DNA of 64,000 bases from Isoetes taiwanensis (Eukaryota > Streptophyta > Lycopodiopsida > Isoetales > Isoetaceae). Where the stretch lies: contig JAJEKV010000028.1 in assembly GCA_021234155.1 (NCBI GenBank), forward strand, positions 14,583,905 to 14,647,904. The letters are read 5' to 3'. Of the stretch, positions 47,401-56,841 are shown piece after piece. Position numbers and translations under genes: made by a program. The notes below the pieces were generated by a model. The model searched no databases and was not told the origin of the DNA. It saw only the letters and a list, made by a program, of their open reading frames with translations. Numbering within the stretch: the first letter of the stretch is position 1; each line of letters opens with the position of its first letter.

Positions 47401-48078
47401 CGTGATTTCGGCTGTCCGAAATTATAGCACTGACCAAACTTCTAACCCGTTAGCTCGGTAGTTAGGTGGGAGTTTAAGCTAGTTGGACTGTTTAACTCTT
47501 CGATGTTTGGTTTTGTGCTAGGTTAATGTAATAAATTGTAAGTTTTTTAAGAAGTTAGGGCGACTAAAGGACCCAACTTTAGAAGGGCCATAACTTTTTG
47601 TAGGTAGCTCGGATGAAGGCGAAAATGGTTCCAATGGATCGGGCACCTCCCAAATACCCTAGGGGACACATTACAGAGGGGAAAAATGGCGGCAACAAAG
47701 CGAAAAAAAGCAAAGGTATTTCTTTGTCGGATGAGGTGTTTTTCTCGAAAAGTTAAGGGCGTATAACGCTAGCAAATTTGCCCATCTGGTTCGCATATAA
47801 AAATACGCTGGGCCCGTTTTTTTTTTTTTTTAATTTAGAAAATTTTTTCACAAAAAGTTAAAAGTTAAATTCAAATTTGTGTTACTTTTTGAAAAGTGTG
47901 TTAGTTTGGACGCCTTCTTGCCGCCATAGCCGCCAGACTTGAGCTCTCCTTCCGCCATAGCCGACCTCCATTGCTACCTTGCAACTGCCCTAACCACCTA
48001 GCGCCTTTGCCTAGCATCCAGCGCCATCTATCTAAGCCTGAGCGCCCTACTTTTTGCTGTCCATCACTAGACGTCGCC
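47401..48078 (+). other. 5' leader of copy B
   Basis: Untranslated region between the primer site and the first accessory reading frame. It includes a T-run near 47,818-47,831. The packaging signal would be expected here; no specific motif is recognisable. Confidence 0.5.
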
Positions 48079-48720
48079 ATGCCGCGCTTCAAGCTCACAG
48101 TCGACCTAAAGACATTAAATGTCTACCAGCTCTTTTGTGTGCTCGTAGACCATTTAGGCAAGGACCATAGTGAGATTGATGTGGTCCTAGACTTGTTTGT
48201 AAAGCATTTCACCGAAAACCGCCGCATCCCATTCCCTATTTTTCACTTCAATGAGCGGTTCCTCATGAAGTTAAATGCTGCTAACCAATCCTACACTATC
48301 ATGAAGCAGCCAGACCAAGCTTTTGCTTTCACAAAATTTTACCCATCGCCTAGCCCTGAGGAAGATCCCGATGACCTCATTAGAACTGAGGCTCAAAGAA
48401 TTTTGCATATGGCTAGGGTAGAGGACCTACAGCAAATAGCTAGTGGCCTTCCAGATGAGCATGCCAGCCGTTTTTACTACCTTGGTAGAGGTCATGTGCT
48501 CATGTACATGGACCACTACAATCTTCCTCCCTTTTACTGGAACGCCGAGACAAATAGCTTTGTTTTGGAAGATGTTCCACCGCAGATGACTCAGGACCGC
48601 ATAGACCTCCTCCAGATCGACATGCGGGCTCGGCCGGACCACTATCATACAGAGATCGCTCGGCGCACACAAGTCCGGTTGGATAAGGAGGCCCGAAACG
48701 TAGAGACCGAGCAGGTCTAG
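48079..48720 (+). CDS. Accessory ORF upstream of gag, unknown function
   Basis: 213 codons from MPRFKLTVDLKTLNV to TAG; an in-frame ATG 36 codons further upstream is less likely because its sequence is Pro/Cys-rich and unlike the rest. The product is mixed alpha/beta-looking and soluble, rich in aromatics (FPIFHFNERFLMKL, FYYLGRGHVLMYMDHYNLPP, FYWNAETNSF), with no membrane segment or familiar motif. After the TAG the same frame stays open to about 48,909 with a strongly basic tail (RKRKHTKPTRGG), so the native protein may be about 276 aa. It lies between primer site and gag, where Ogre-type elements (Tat lineage) also carry an ORF; a relationship is not evident. Best intact frame of copy B. 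Confidence 0.6.
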   Translation: MPRFKLTVDLKTLNVYQLFCVLVDHLGKDHSEIDVVLDLFVKHFTENRRIPFPIFHFNERFLMKLNAANQSYTIMKQPDQAFAFTKFYPSPSPEEDPDDLIRTEAQRILHMARVEDLQQIASGLPDEHASRFYYLGRGHVLMYMDHYNLPPFYWNAETNSFVLEDVPPQMTQDRIDLLQIDMRARPDHYHTEIARRTQVRLDKEARNVETEQV

Positions 48721-48909
48721 AGAACGGAGGAGGTAGCACAGAATGATGCCCCGGAGAAGGAGCAGCGTTGGGGTAACCGAAAGAGGAAGCATACAAAACC
48801 CACAAGGGGAGGTGTCGGTTACAGGACCCGACTGCAGAAGGATGCCACGATTGGCAAGAAAACATCGGCTCAGCGACGGAGCGCATTGTTCAATCCGCAA
48901 ACATCCTAA
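48721..48909 (+). pseudogene. Basic tail continuing the accessory ORF after TAG
   Basis: 62 further open codons in the same frame, Lys/Arg-rich (EKEQRWGNRKRKHT, KKTSAQRRSALFN), ending at TAA 48,907-48,909. Either readthrough, or an original C-terminal nucleic-acid-binding tail cut off by a nonsense mutation. Confidence 0.45.
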
Positions 48910-51166
48910 TTTAACACCTGCAGCCGTACGCCATTGCTTACGTTAATCAAGGCCGAGCCCCCTGGCTAGAAACCTCACCTGCACAGAGTTTCCCCATGCA
49001 GATAATGAAGTATCAGAAGACCATCGGTGCCACTGATACGCCACCTTTTCAAATACTCCATCCCAAATTGCCTAAGACCAAGACCTACCCGAGGTTTCGT
49101 GGCTTTGCTACCTCTGACCCGCAGAAGTCACAGGCTTACCTCATTGAGATTTTGGGAGCCACCAACCTCGCGGCGCCATCCATGCAAAAGGGTTACCATA
49201 ATGCCTGGGCGATATCCGTGCTCGCAAGAAGCGATCCGAGGAGTTTTGATTATGGGAACTTTGTTTTGTTGTAAAAAATTTTGTGGATCTATCTATGTAA
49301 AATATTTTTGAAGTCAGAATTTAAAAGTGTTCCTTTCCTACCACTTGGGTGTATATTTAAAGTCGTAAATTATTAAGCAAATAATATTTTTAATAATTCC
49401 AGGAAAAGCGCAATAAAAGTATAAAGTCACTTTTGGCCCATTAGGGTTCTTACTTTTGCCTTTGCTTTTAGAGTTTGCCTCCTTTCTTTCGCTTCTTCTT
49501 CCTTCTTACAGCCTTCCCTCACATGGCTCACCTACCTAGAACGCTGGTACCGGATGGTGAACACCGAGACCCCTACTGCTCCTTTGATCTCATCCCTCAT
49601 CCGGCTTCCAAAGAAGTGGATCTCATCCACAACATGCCACCCTACCTACTCTTCAATCTTACTGTGAGGAGATCATGCCTGCCAGGTCTTCAATGAAGAT
49701 GACTCACAGCTCTAACACCTCACTTCCACACCTTGCCTCGAGATGTTGGGAGGCTTATGATCATGCCCTAATGCCTGGCCAAGTGGCATTAGGAGGAGGA
49801 GGGACCCCACCTCCCTATCATTACTATAGACGCAGAAGAAGTCCTGCTTTTGGAGGCTCGATTCGCTACCGGCCATCATCATGGACCAAAGATAGCTGGA
49901 GGATGAGCAAGATAGCTGCCGCAGCCTCTACACCAAGCATTCCCGACCCGGCGACGCATGAAGTCCCTCGACCAAAAGCAGGACTTTGCACGTGGAAGGA
50001 GTTAGCCAATCAAGCACCGCAAAATGAGACAAAGCTCCCTCAAACTCAAGGGCTAAACCTCCTCTTTTTCCTGTACCGTGTATCTTGAACAACCAAGAGT
50101 ACCCTCGATTCTAGAGGACATTATGTGGGCTTACCGCTACATTGTATAGATATGCGGGCTTCGCAAGATAGGAGGTCCCTCACGACCTTGCCGAGTAGTG
50201 CCAGGATGACTTCTAATTTTACGACACCGCTTGTGCATCCGCCACAAGCCTTAGAACTTGCTGGTATTTCGTGGCCGTATGAGCTAGAACCCGCTGGAGA
50301 CCCATTTGTCTTCGTACCCCTATTGACCGATGCACCCCCAGCCTCCAAGAGAAGTTTCTTATGGGGCTCACATGCCTCCGTAGTTCAGTTTGGCCATGCA
50401 TCACTATGGGCGAAAAGTGACTGCTGAGGAGGAAGACCTTGGACACCAAGACGAGTTTTTAGGGATGACAAAGAAGAAGCAAATACAGAGAAGATCCCCT
50501 CGTTAACTTGAAAAAGGAAGCGAGACCTCCGTGGATCCGCGCGAAATTAGGCAATGGGCAACCATTTGACCCAATTCTTCCTTTCAGCCTCCTGCAAGAA
50601 GGTGAGGCATTGTTCTTCTCCAAGAACTTGGGCCTCTTTCCTCACATCTTTATGGGCGCCCGCAGCAAGTATCCACCTTGGCGCAGCCATAAGAAGATTG
50701 ATTACCATGCCACCACCATCACTTGGTCCGACGACTGCTATAGTGGCATTGGGGACGGGCTACGCCAGTATGCGAATTTTTGTGGCGTGCACCCTTGGCC
50801 ACTTGTTTCTGCCACCGAGGCGCTACTGTGAGTCACTTCCCTCTCTCGCTTAGCCCCCAAAGACTACCTTGATGCGCCACCTAGCCACCTCCTCAAAATT
50901 CTATGGACGCATGATGAGAATCCCCGGCCCTTAGGATATCTTTACAATTATAAATTGTGGCCATGATAGATGTAATCCTTGATTGGCATTTTCAGTTTCA
51001 TCATATAATATATGCGCTTATTTTCTTATGCTTTATGATTACATCAGTGATCGCTGAGTACAATTAAATTTGGTGTCCCTATGATACTCTTTGTCTCTTT
51101 AGAGTTTGGAGTATAAGAAATCGCTCGATATTGTATATTCATTTTTGTCAGTCTTTACGGCATCTA
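48910..51166 (+). other. Rest of 5' accessory region, fragmented frames
   Basis: Several broken frames have non-random protein character: 48,996-49,274 (PRFRGFATSDPQKSQAYLIE), about 49,524-49,696 (AHLPRTLVPDGEHRDPYCSF) and 50,508-50,831 (LPFSLLQEGEALFFSKNLGL, then FPHIFMGARSKYPPW). They could be exons or a decayed second accessory protein. None resembles a family I know. AT-rich non-coding gaps lie at 49,275-49,460 and 50,940-51,160. Confidence 0.4.
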
Positions 51167-51640
51167 TGAGCTCGAGGAAATCTAGAGGACGTAATGCAAC
51201 CAAATCCACCGCGAAGGGACAATCAAGTACCTCCCGAGCAAAGACTATCGCCAACTAGATGCAGGAGTATCATCGTGGACGGATGAGGATTGGGATGCAA
51301 ACAGTGTGAAACCCGTGGAAGAAGGATAGCCCTATGATTCAATCCAAAGGCTGGAAATAGTCAATATCCTCCCGAGCTTTGAGCATCTACAACAAACTCT
51401 CCGGCCGCATCTGGATTACCGGGAAATGACGAGGCACGCAGGCTTTGCCGACGCCAATGACCATTTATGCAGATACTTTTATGCTACTGAGGGACCTTTT
51501 TTAATTTGCTCATCATTAGTCCCACGCTAGACTACCAAGACGGCATCATCCGTGCATGGGCTACAAGGTAGTCGTGGCAAAGACAGAGGGCATCCAAGCA
51601 TCTATCCGCACTTTCTCGCCAGCAGTCCTAAGCCCCCATC
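51167..51640 (+). pseudogene. Second accessory frame, partner of copy A 1-292
   Basis: A basic start (MSSRKSRGRNATKSTAKGQ at 51,167) is interrupted by a TAG, followed by RLEIVNILPSFEHLQQTLRP and EMTRHAGFADANDHL. The latter parts align with the start of the window. Small indels break the frame after about 51,485. This is the conserved C-terminal part of the pre-gag accessory region. Confidence 0.55.
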
Positions 51641-51966
51641 TCTACGCAGCTTTTATGGTCAAGTATGAGTTCGCTAAAAATTCTCCAATGTATAATCACT
51701 ACTTTGGTATGGGTAATGTAAAATTTTTAAGTTTTTAATAAACACATCTCCAATGTAACTACCACTTTAACTTTATAATAAAGTTCTTTTTCCTAAATTC
51801 CTCTTTGTATCATTCCCCTTATTATTGCTTCGGGTATTGCTCAAAATGATCTTCATTGTGACACTTGATATCACAATAATTCTGCTTTATACCTTCTTAT
51901 GGTCAATATAGATTCGCGTAACGCCTCAGCGGCGTATTAATCTCGGTCGCTAGCGCATCAACACCG

Positions 51967-53150
51967 GCTGTGAACTCATGTTGATGAAGCCGCTAGCTAG
52001 TGGAGCTGCGTGCTTATGTGCTAAATGCCAACCCACCACAAAGATATGTGAGGATCGACCGAAGTTACCTCCGCTACCACCAAGTCCACCACCACAGCCA
52101 GCCCACCGCGACTGCAAACGCGCCCCTCAGACCGCGACAAAGGAGGCACCGCTCAAAACGCCGCGGAAGCTCGCTCTACCTGATAGTGCCACATCTCACA
52201 ATCACCCACTCTCGTGGTCTTCGTGAGTCATCTATATCAGTCTGCACTATGCAAAGGTTCTGACAAGGAGCACCGTGAAGATTTGGCTGGATACTTTACC
52301 ATTATCGTGATATGGAAAAAACGTAAAATTGGCTCTCGGGCTTGATGGAAATCTAGAGGCGTCTCAACGCAGGTGTCTTGGTTGTAATTTAAAATGAAGG
52401 TGAGTTCCTGTGGAAATCCTATGGGATGACTGAGAAAGATACAGAAAAGTTGCCACTACAAACCTTGGCTGTGGGCCGCCAGATTTGGTGGTAGAAGGGC
52501 TATGCTAGAGCCAAGCATCTAGGGCGTATGTGTGATGCAAGTTTAAAAAAGTTTGCCAAAGCTTTAAGTCGCGATTATGTGCCCCGGTGGCTATCAAATG
52601 CCACCGTATCTCGACTTTTTACGTATTGGAGCAAGTATGGCCGGGCCTCAGCCTACACTGCATGAATTCATGTGCTTGAGGTCGTGATGTTCCCTAAGAT
52701 CACCCAGAAGAGGGCTATGGAGGGCTATATTGAAGGGTTGGCCCTCAATTAAACGTAATGGTTAAGGCCATAGACCAAGTCGGGCCTGCGTGAGGCCGCA
52801 GGCTAAGGCGGCATTGAGCCTCCTTGAAGAGGACACTCCAAGAAAACCAAGATCAACGCTCACTTTACTCCCGCCCAATGTTTCATACGCTCACCAAGTC
52901 TCCGGCCTTCTCGCCAGAACCTAATGGTCGCCAGAAAGAAAAGTCACCTTCAACATGCCGCATAAACTCCATCAATGTCGAACGAAGTTCTAACCTCTTA
53001 CAATCTATATTCCCAAAGAGGCTCCCAGAGCAGCGCCCAAGAAAGAAGGCATGTTACGTGTATGCCATCCCGCACTTCATGCAAAATTGCCCCTTTATGT
53101 CACACTGACGCCCCAAATTGGCCATGACTCATCTGATTGGGACTTATCTC
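51967..53150 (+). pseudogene. Degenerate gag of copy B
   Basis: Collinear at DNA level with 649-1780 of copy A: the Pro-rich start (near 52,060), the capsid core (ARIWWKGY equivalent near 52,470) and the zinc-knuckle region (CYVYAIPHFMQNC near 53,048-53,087, with two knuckle residues lost). More than a dozen indels leave no long frame. Just after the knuckle the sequence jumps to the last codons of pol. Confidence 0.88.
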
Positions 53151-53646
53151 GAAAGCATGTAGGTCATAGCCCGCTGCTCATCTCAGCTATATAATGAGAA
53201 CTTACATTCCTTACGCCAAGAATGAATTGGCAAACCATAGGTAAGTATGATAGGTTCCCTTGTACATGTTTTCTTATTTCTTATAGGTGTCCTTCCAACC
53301 ACAATCTATTTATATTATCTATATATAATCGATGTATCGACATGTGTGTGCCGCTGAGCAAAAGACGCGGACTTCCATGTATAGAGGGTTGTCATGGGTC
53401 CTAATTTCCAGCTTTTATCTTGTCTACATGTGTTACCTTTTTATCATCGCGGATGTTTGATACCTTACCTCGTCCTAAACCTTTTATGATAATTATGTGA
53501 AATGCACCTTGGTGCTTCAACCTATATATTTTAAACTTAATGTTATTACCTTCTAAATAAGGAATTACGCTCTTCTTTTATCTATACTTATATTTTAATT
53601 CAACCCTACCGCCGAGGACAAAGATTATTTCTAAGGAGGGAGTAAA
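53151..53646 (+). other. 3' UTR and polypurine tract of copy B
   Basis: Matches 5,430-5,929 of copy A after the deletion junction. The polypurine tract AAGGAGGGAG lies at about 53,633-53,642, just before TGTGACG. Confidence 0.75.
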
Positions 53647-54995
53647 TGTGACGCTCCAAGTATTTATACCTAAGATATGTATAAATATAATGACACATCA
53701 CCCAAAGAAAGATACGCCTACCATGGGGGTATTTTAACCTAGGGGGTTGATTCCAGTGATTAATTTAGCTATGCTAAATTAATAAAGGGGAAATTAAAGG
53801 ATACTACCTATAATTATGAAATAAATATCTACCTCGACTTAATTAGGATAATAATAGGATACTAGGATTAACTTAACCCTGATGAAGAGATTAAGTGCCT
53901 TTTACGCATGGGATGGATGAATTCCATGATAGTATCTCCTCGCTAGCCTTCCGTGAAAGCAGATTAAAGGGGTAGAAAGTCCCTTCGCGGCCTATGCTCT
54001 TAGAATGCTCCTAGTAGGCTCCCTAGTACCCTGTGGTGATATGCGGCCTGTGCACAAGAGATCACCGAAGTCGTGGATGCTATGGAATTACTTAGCACCA
54101 GAGAAGGTGGGCCTTGCTGGGTGAAGTGGGGGTGGGGTCTCAGACCTAACATGCAAAAAGGCTCCCCCTCGACTCCTACAAAGGGCTAGGCCCGACAGCT
54201 TCCGGCCACGTGAGGGGCCGTATGGGTTGTCCCACACTCCCCTCGGTGCGATGTGACCCGCATGGGGCATCCTCGTACTTTGAAGATAAAGTTAGGAGTG
54301 CCCGCACGATGCTGGGTCGCCGAGCGCGGCACGATTCTAGCTCACCCATGGAACCACCGCGGGATCCCGAAGCGTATTAATTTCCCCTCGACCAGTTTCA
54401 TCCACTGTGTTTTCATGAAACCCGAGTAGGCTCGGCGGGCGGTACCCTTGAGTCTCAAGGCTTCCTGAAGGCTATAGTGATGCTACAGCATGATTCGACC
54501 TATCCGCAAAGTAAAAGTAATGTGAGGGGCGGATGGAGTGATGCAACCCTTAGCCGATGTTCTGGCGCCGCCAACGCCATGCCAAGATTCTGTATTACCG
54601 GGCCGATCTCTTGAGACTCCAGCTGGCCACCGCATCCTCACTGAGTCTCGAGCCGGTAGAACCATGGGTTTGGGAAGTGTTTCTTCTAGCATTAAATGTA
54701 TCTTCTCTCATATTATCGCTGATGGATGTGCCACCCTTCGCGGGTAGTATTTAGATATGATTATGTTGTATGCTAACCTTGTATTCACGCTCGCCGCATA
54801 TAGGAGAGATTTCTCCCATCGGCTAGCGTAATGAATGACCCCTCTCCGTCCTTCACTGAAAGCATTCTTCCATAGATGGTCCGAAGCTTTACTTGAGGGC
54901 CCTCGCCATGGCGCAGATGGTTTCAAGTGGGAGGGGAAGTCCCCTCGTGATGTATACCGAAGCCATATATGTTCCTCCTTCCGTGAGCCGCACTC
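53647..54995 (+). repeat. 3' LTR of copy B (degenerate)
   Basis: Starts TGTGACGCTCC and aligns with the 5' LTR, but with a gap of about 280 bp (equivalent of 46,000-46,280) and very many small indels and substitutions. The right end is blurred (CCGCACTCC in place of CGTCACA), so the end is approximate. Confidence 0.85.
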
Positions 54996-55854
54996 CATTA
55001 TCCTCGACGAAGGGCAAATTGCGGCCCGGAAGTTGCCGTGAATTTATTGAAATTGCCTGCGAGGTCGTAGTGAATCCGGGCCGCCTCTAATTACTATTAC
55101 TTACGCCGACAATTTATGCTTAAGTGATGTTCTTAGGGCAAGCTCGGGATGGGGTCAAATCGCTGCTGGTGACATGAGGGCCGGGCTAGTGATCTTGAAG
55201 TGATCTTTGCACTCACATCCCCTCATGGATCAAGATGTGGAGGATGACACTCTACCAGCGTAGAAGCAAAGTACCTCAATCTTCCCCGATGAGGGAAGAT
55301 TGGCGAGTACATCCCAGAGGATGACTTCGTCTCATGGAAGCAACTAGCGGTAATAGATGCCGCCACACCAGATCGTGGGGCACCTAATAAGAAGTGTAAA
55401 GCGTGGCCTCTATTGAGCTTTGTGAAATCGCTGAGTACAAATTGATTCCCTAATCGGGTAACTTCCTTTGAAAGAATCCTCGGGAATTTAAATGCTCCTC
55501 AAACTAGACAATCATCGAGCACGAAGAAAACTAGAAATACAAGATAAAAAGAATGCTTCATCCGGCCGCCTTCGATGTATACAAGAAGAGAAAAAACCGT
55601 GATCACTTCTCCCTGATGACGTTTCCCCTCGCCTCTTGCGCGATCCCGCATCTCGATCACCAAGAGACCCTACAAATCAACCTCAAGAATGGCAAAGATG
55701 AAGAAAGGACTACAGGAGTTAGCTACCGGCGCATTAATGTATCAAATATCTAATAAAGTCCAGAGGTCTGGTAATACCGAAAGAAACAACAGCCTAATTA
55801 ATCGTATAGAACCGGCCCGCTGAATGACCATCGCGAGAAAAAAATATCCGATTA
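54996..55854. other. Unassigned sequence right of copy B
   Basis: Moderately GC-rich, with short broken frames and no recognisable family. It might contain the right part of the sequence into which copy B inserted. Confidence 0.35.
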
Positions 55855-56335
55855 GTGTCAGCCGAGGCTAAGACATCGCACACGCCGAGATAAAATGGAG
55901 AATGCCCCTCGTGAGGCTACAAGTACACGCCGAGAAAAAATGAAACATAAGAACATACCTAATCCTGCAAAGAACATCAAAAACGAAAACATGGAAGATG
56001 AACGCTCCAAAATATCAAGCAATTGCGGTGCTAATTCTGAGGCTCCAGGCCACGCCGAAAGGAAGAAATAATGTACCAACCAATCTGAAACATCCTACAA
56101 GAACCATTACGGAATAAGATCCGATTAGTGGCCGAGGCTACAAATACCACACCTAAAAGAAAAAATAAATAAATATTATCTCAAGACTATAACCCGCGAT
56201 TGAGAAAAAGAAGCTATGCAAACAAAGTTTCCATACCAATGCAGCCACAACATAGACGCTGAAAGCAACACACATAAAATGAATAATAAATACTAACCCG
56301 AGGCTACGAGCCACACACCGAGAAAGGAGACTATG
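55855..56335. repeat. Irregular direct repeats (GAGGCTAC...CACGCCGAGA)
   Basis: A phrase close to CCGAGGCTACAA--CACACGCCGAGA-AAAA occurs about five times (near 55,861, 55,912, 56,039, 56,131, 56,302) with uneven spacing. Non-coding. Confidence 0.5.
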
Positions 56336-56653
56336 CACAAAAAATGGGAGGCCACAGATATAACATAAGATGAATCGCAAATCCAAACAATGCATACCCT
56401 AAAACCGCGTAGATACAACAAACAAGCCTGTGTATGAGAGAGAGCTTAGCAGAGGGGAGCGAGAAACTTGTGGAGGCCCAAAGAGAAAGAAAAACGCGGA
56501 GGATATCTGTCCGCAGTATGTGAACAAGAAGTATAGAAAATAGACAGCATAAAGATGACTAACCCACTAAATAGGAAATGGAACTACCTCAATAAAAGAA
56601 CATGATAAATGGAACTCTGGACGCAGATATGTCCAACAAGCAGCTCAAACATG
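56336..56653. other. Purine-rich spacer
   Basis: No gene. A short segment at about 56,462-56,495 (AAACTTGTGGAGGCC) matches about 62,803-62,818, so the repeat pair described next may begin here with an interruption. Confidence 0.35.
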
Positions 56654-56841
56654 ATAGAGGGAGAGGTGGGCTGAAACTCTAGGAGCCGTAAAACGAGAAG
56701 AAAGAAAAGAGCTCAAGAGAACGCCGATGACCTGAAATGAAGAAGGAGGCTTATATAAATAGAGGATGTTAGAGTGATTGCCCTATCCAGGAATGATTCT
56801 ATTGCTACCGCATTAGAATCGCGGCATTCCTAGGATGGGTC
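56654..56841 (+). repeat. Promoter-like direct repeat, left copy
   Basis: About 190 bases similar to 62,789-62,980. Contains GGAGGC-TATATAAATA (TATA-like, 56,752-56,761). About 35 bases downstream is a hairpin with 11-nt arms and TACC loop (56,795-56,820, one mismatch). No open frame follows. Confidence 0.6.

Larger units (their letters stand above)
45810..54995 (+). mobile_element. Ty3/gypsy chromovirus copy B, pol-deleted, both LTRs present
   Basis: 5' LTR (45,810-47,387), tRNA-Met primer site, long accessory region, degenerate gag, then a junction at about 53,150 that joins gag directly to the last codons of pol, 3' UTR, polypurine tract and 3' LTR (53,647 to about 54,995). Compared with copy A, about 3.65 kb is missing, from after the zinc knuckle to the end of the chromodomain reading frame. 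This element could only move using proteins from another copy. No matching target-site duplication is readable because the 3' end is corrupted. Confidence 0.9.
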
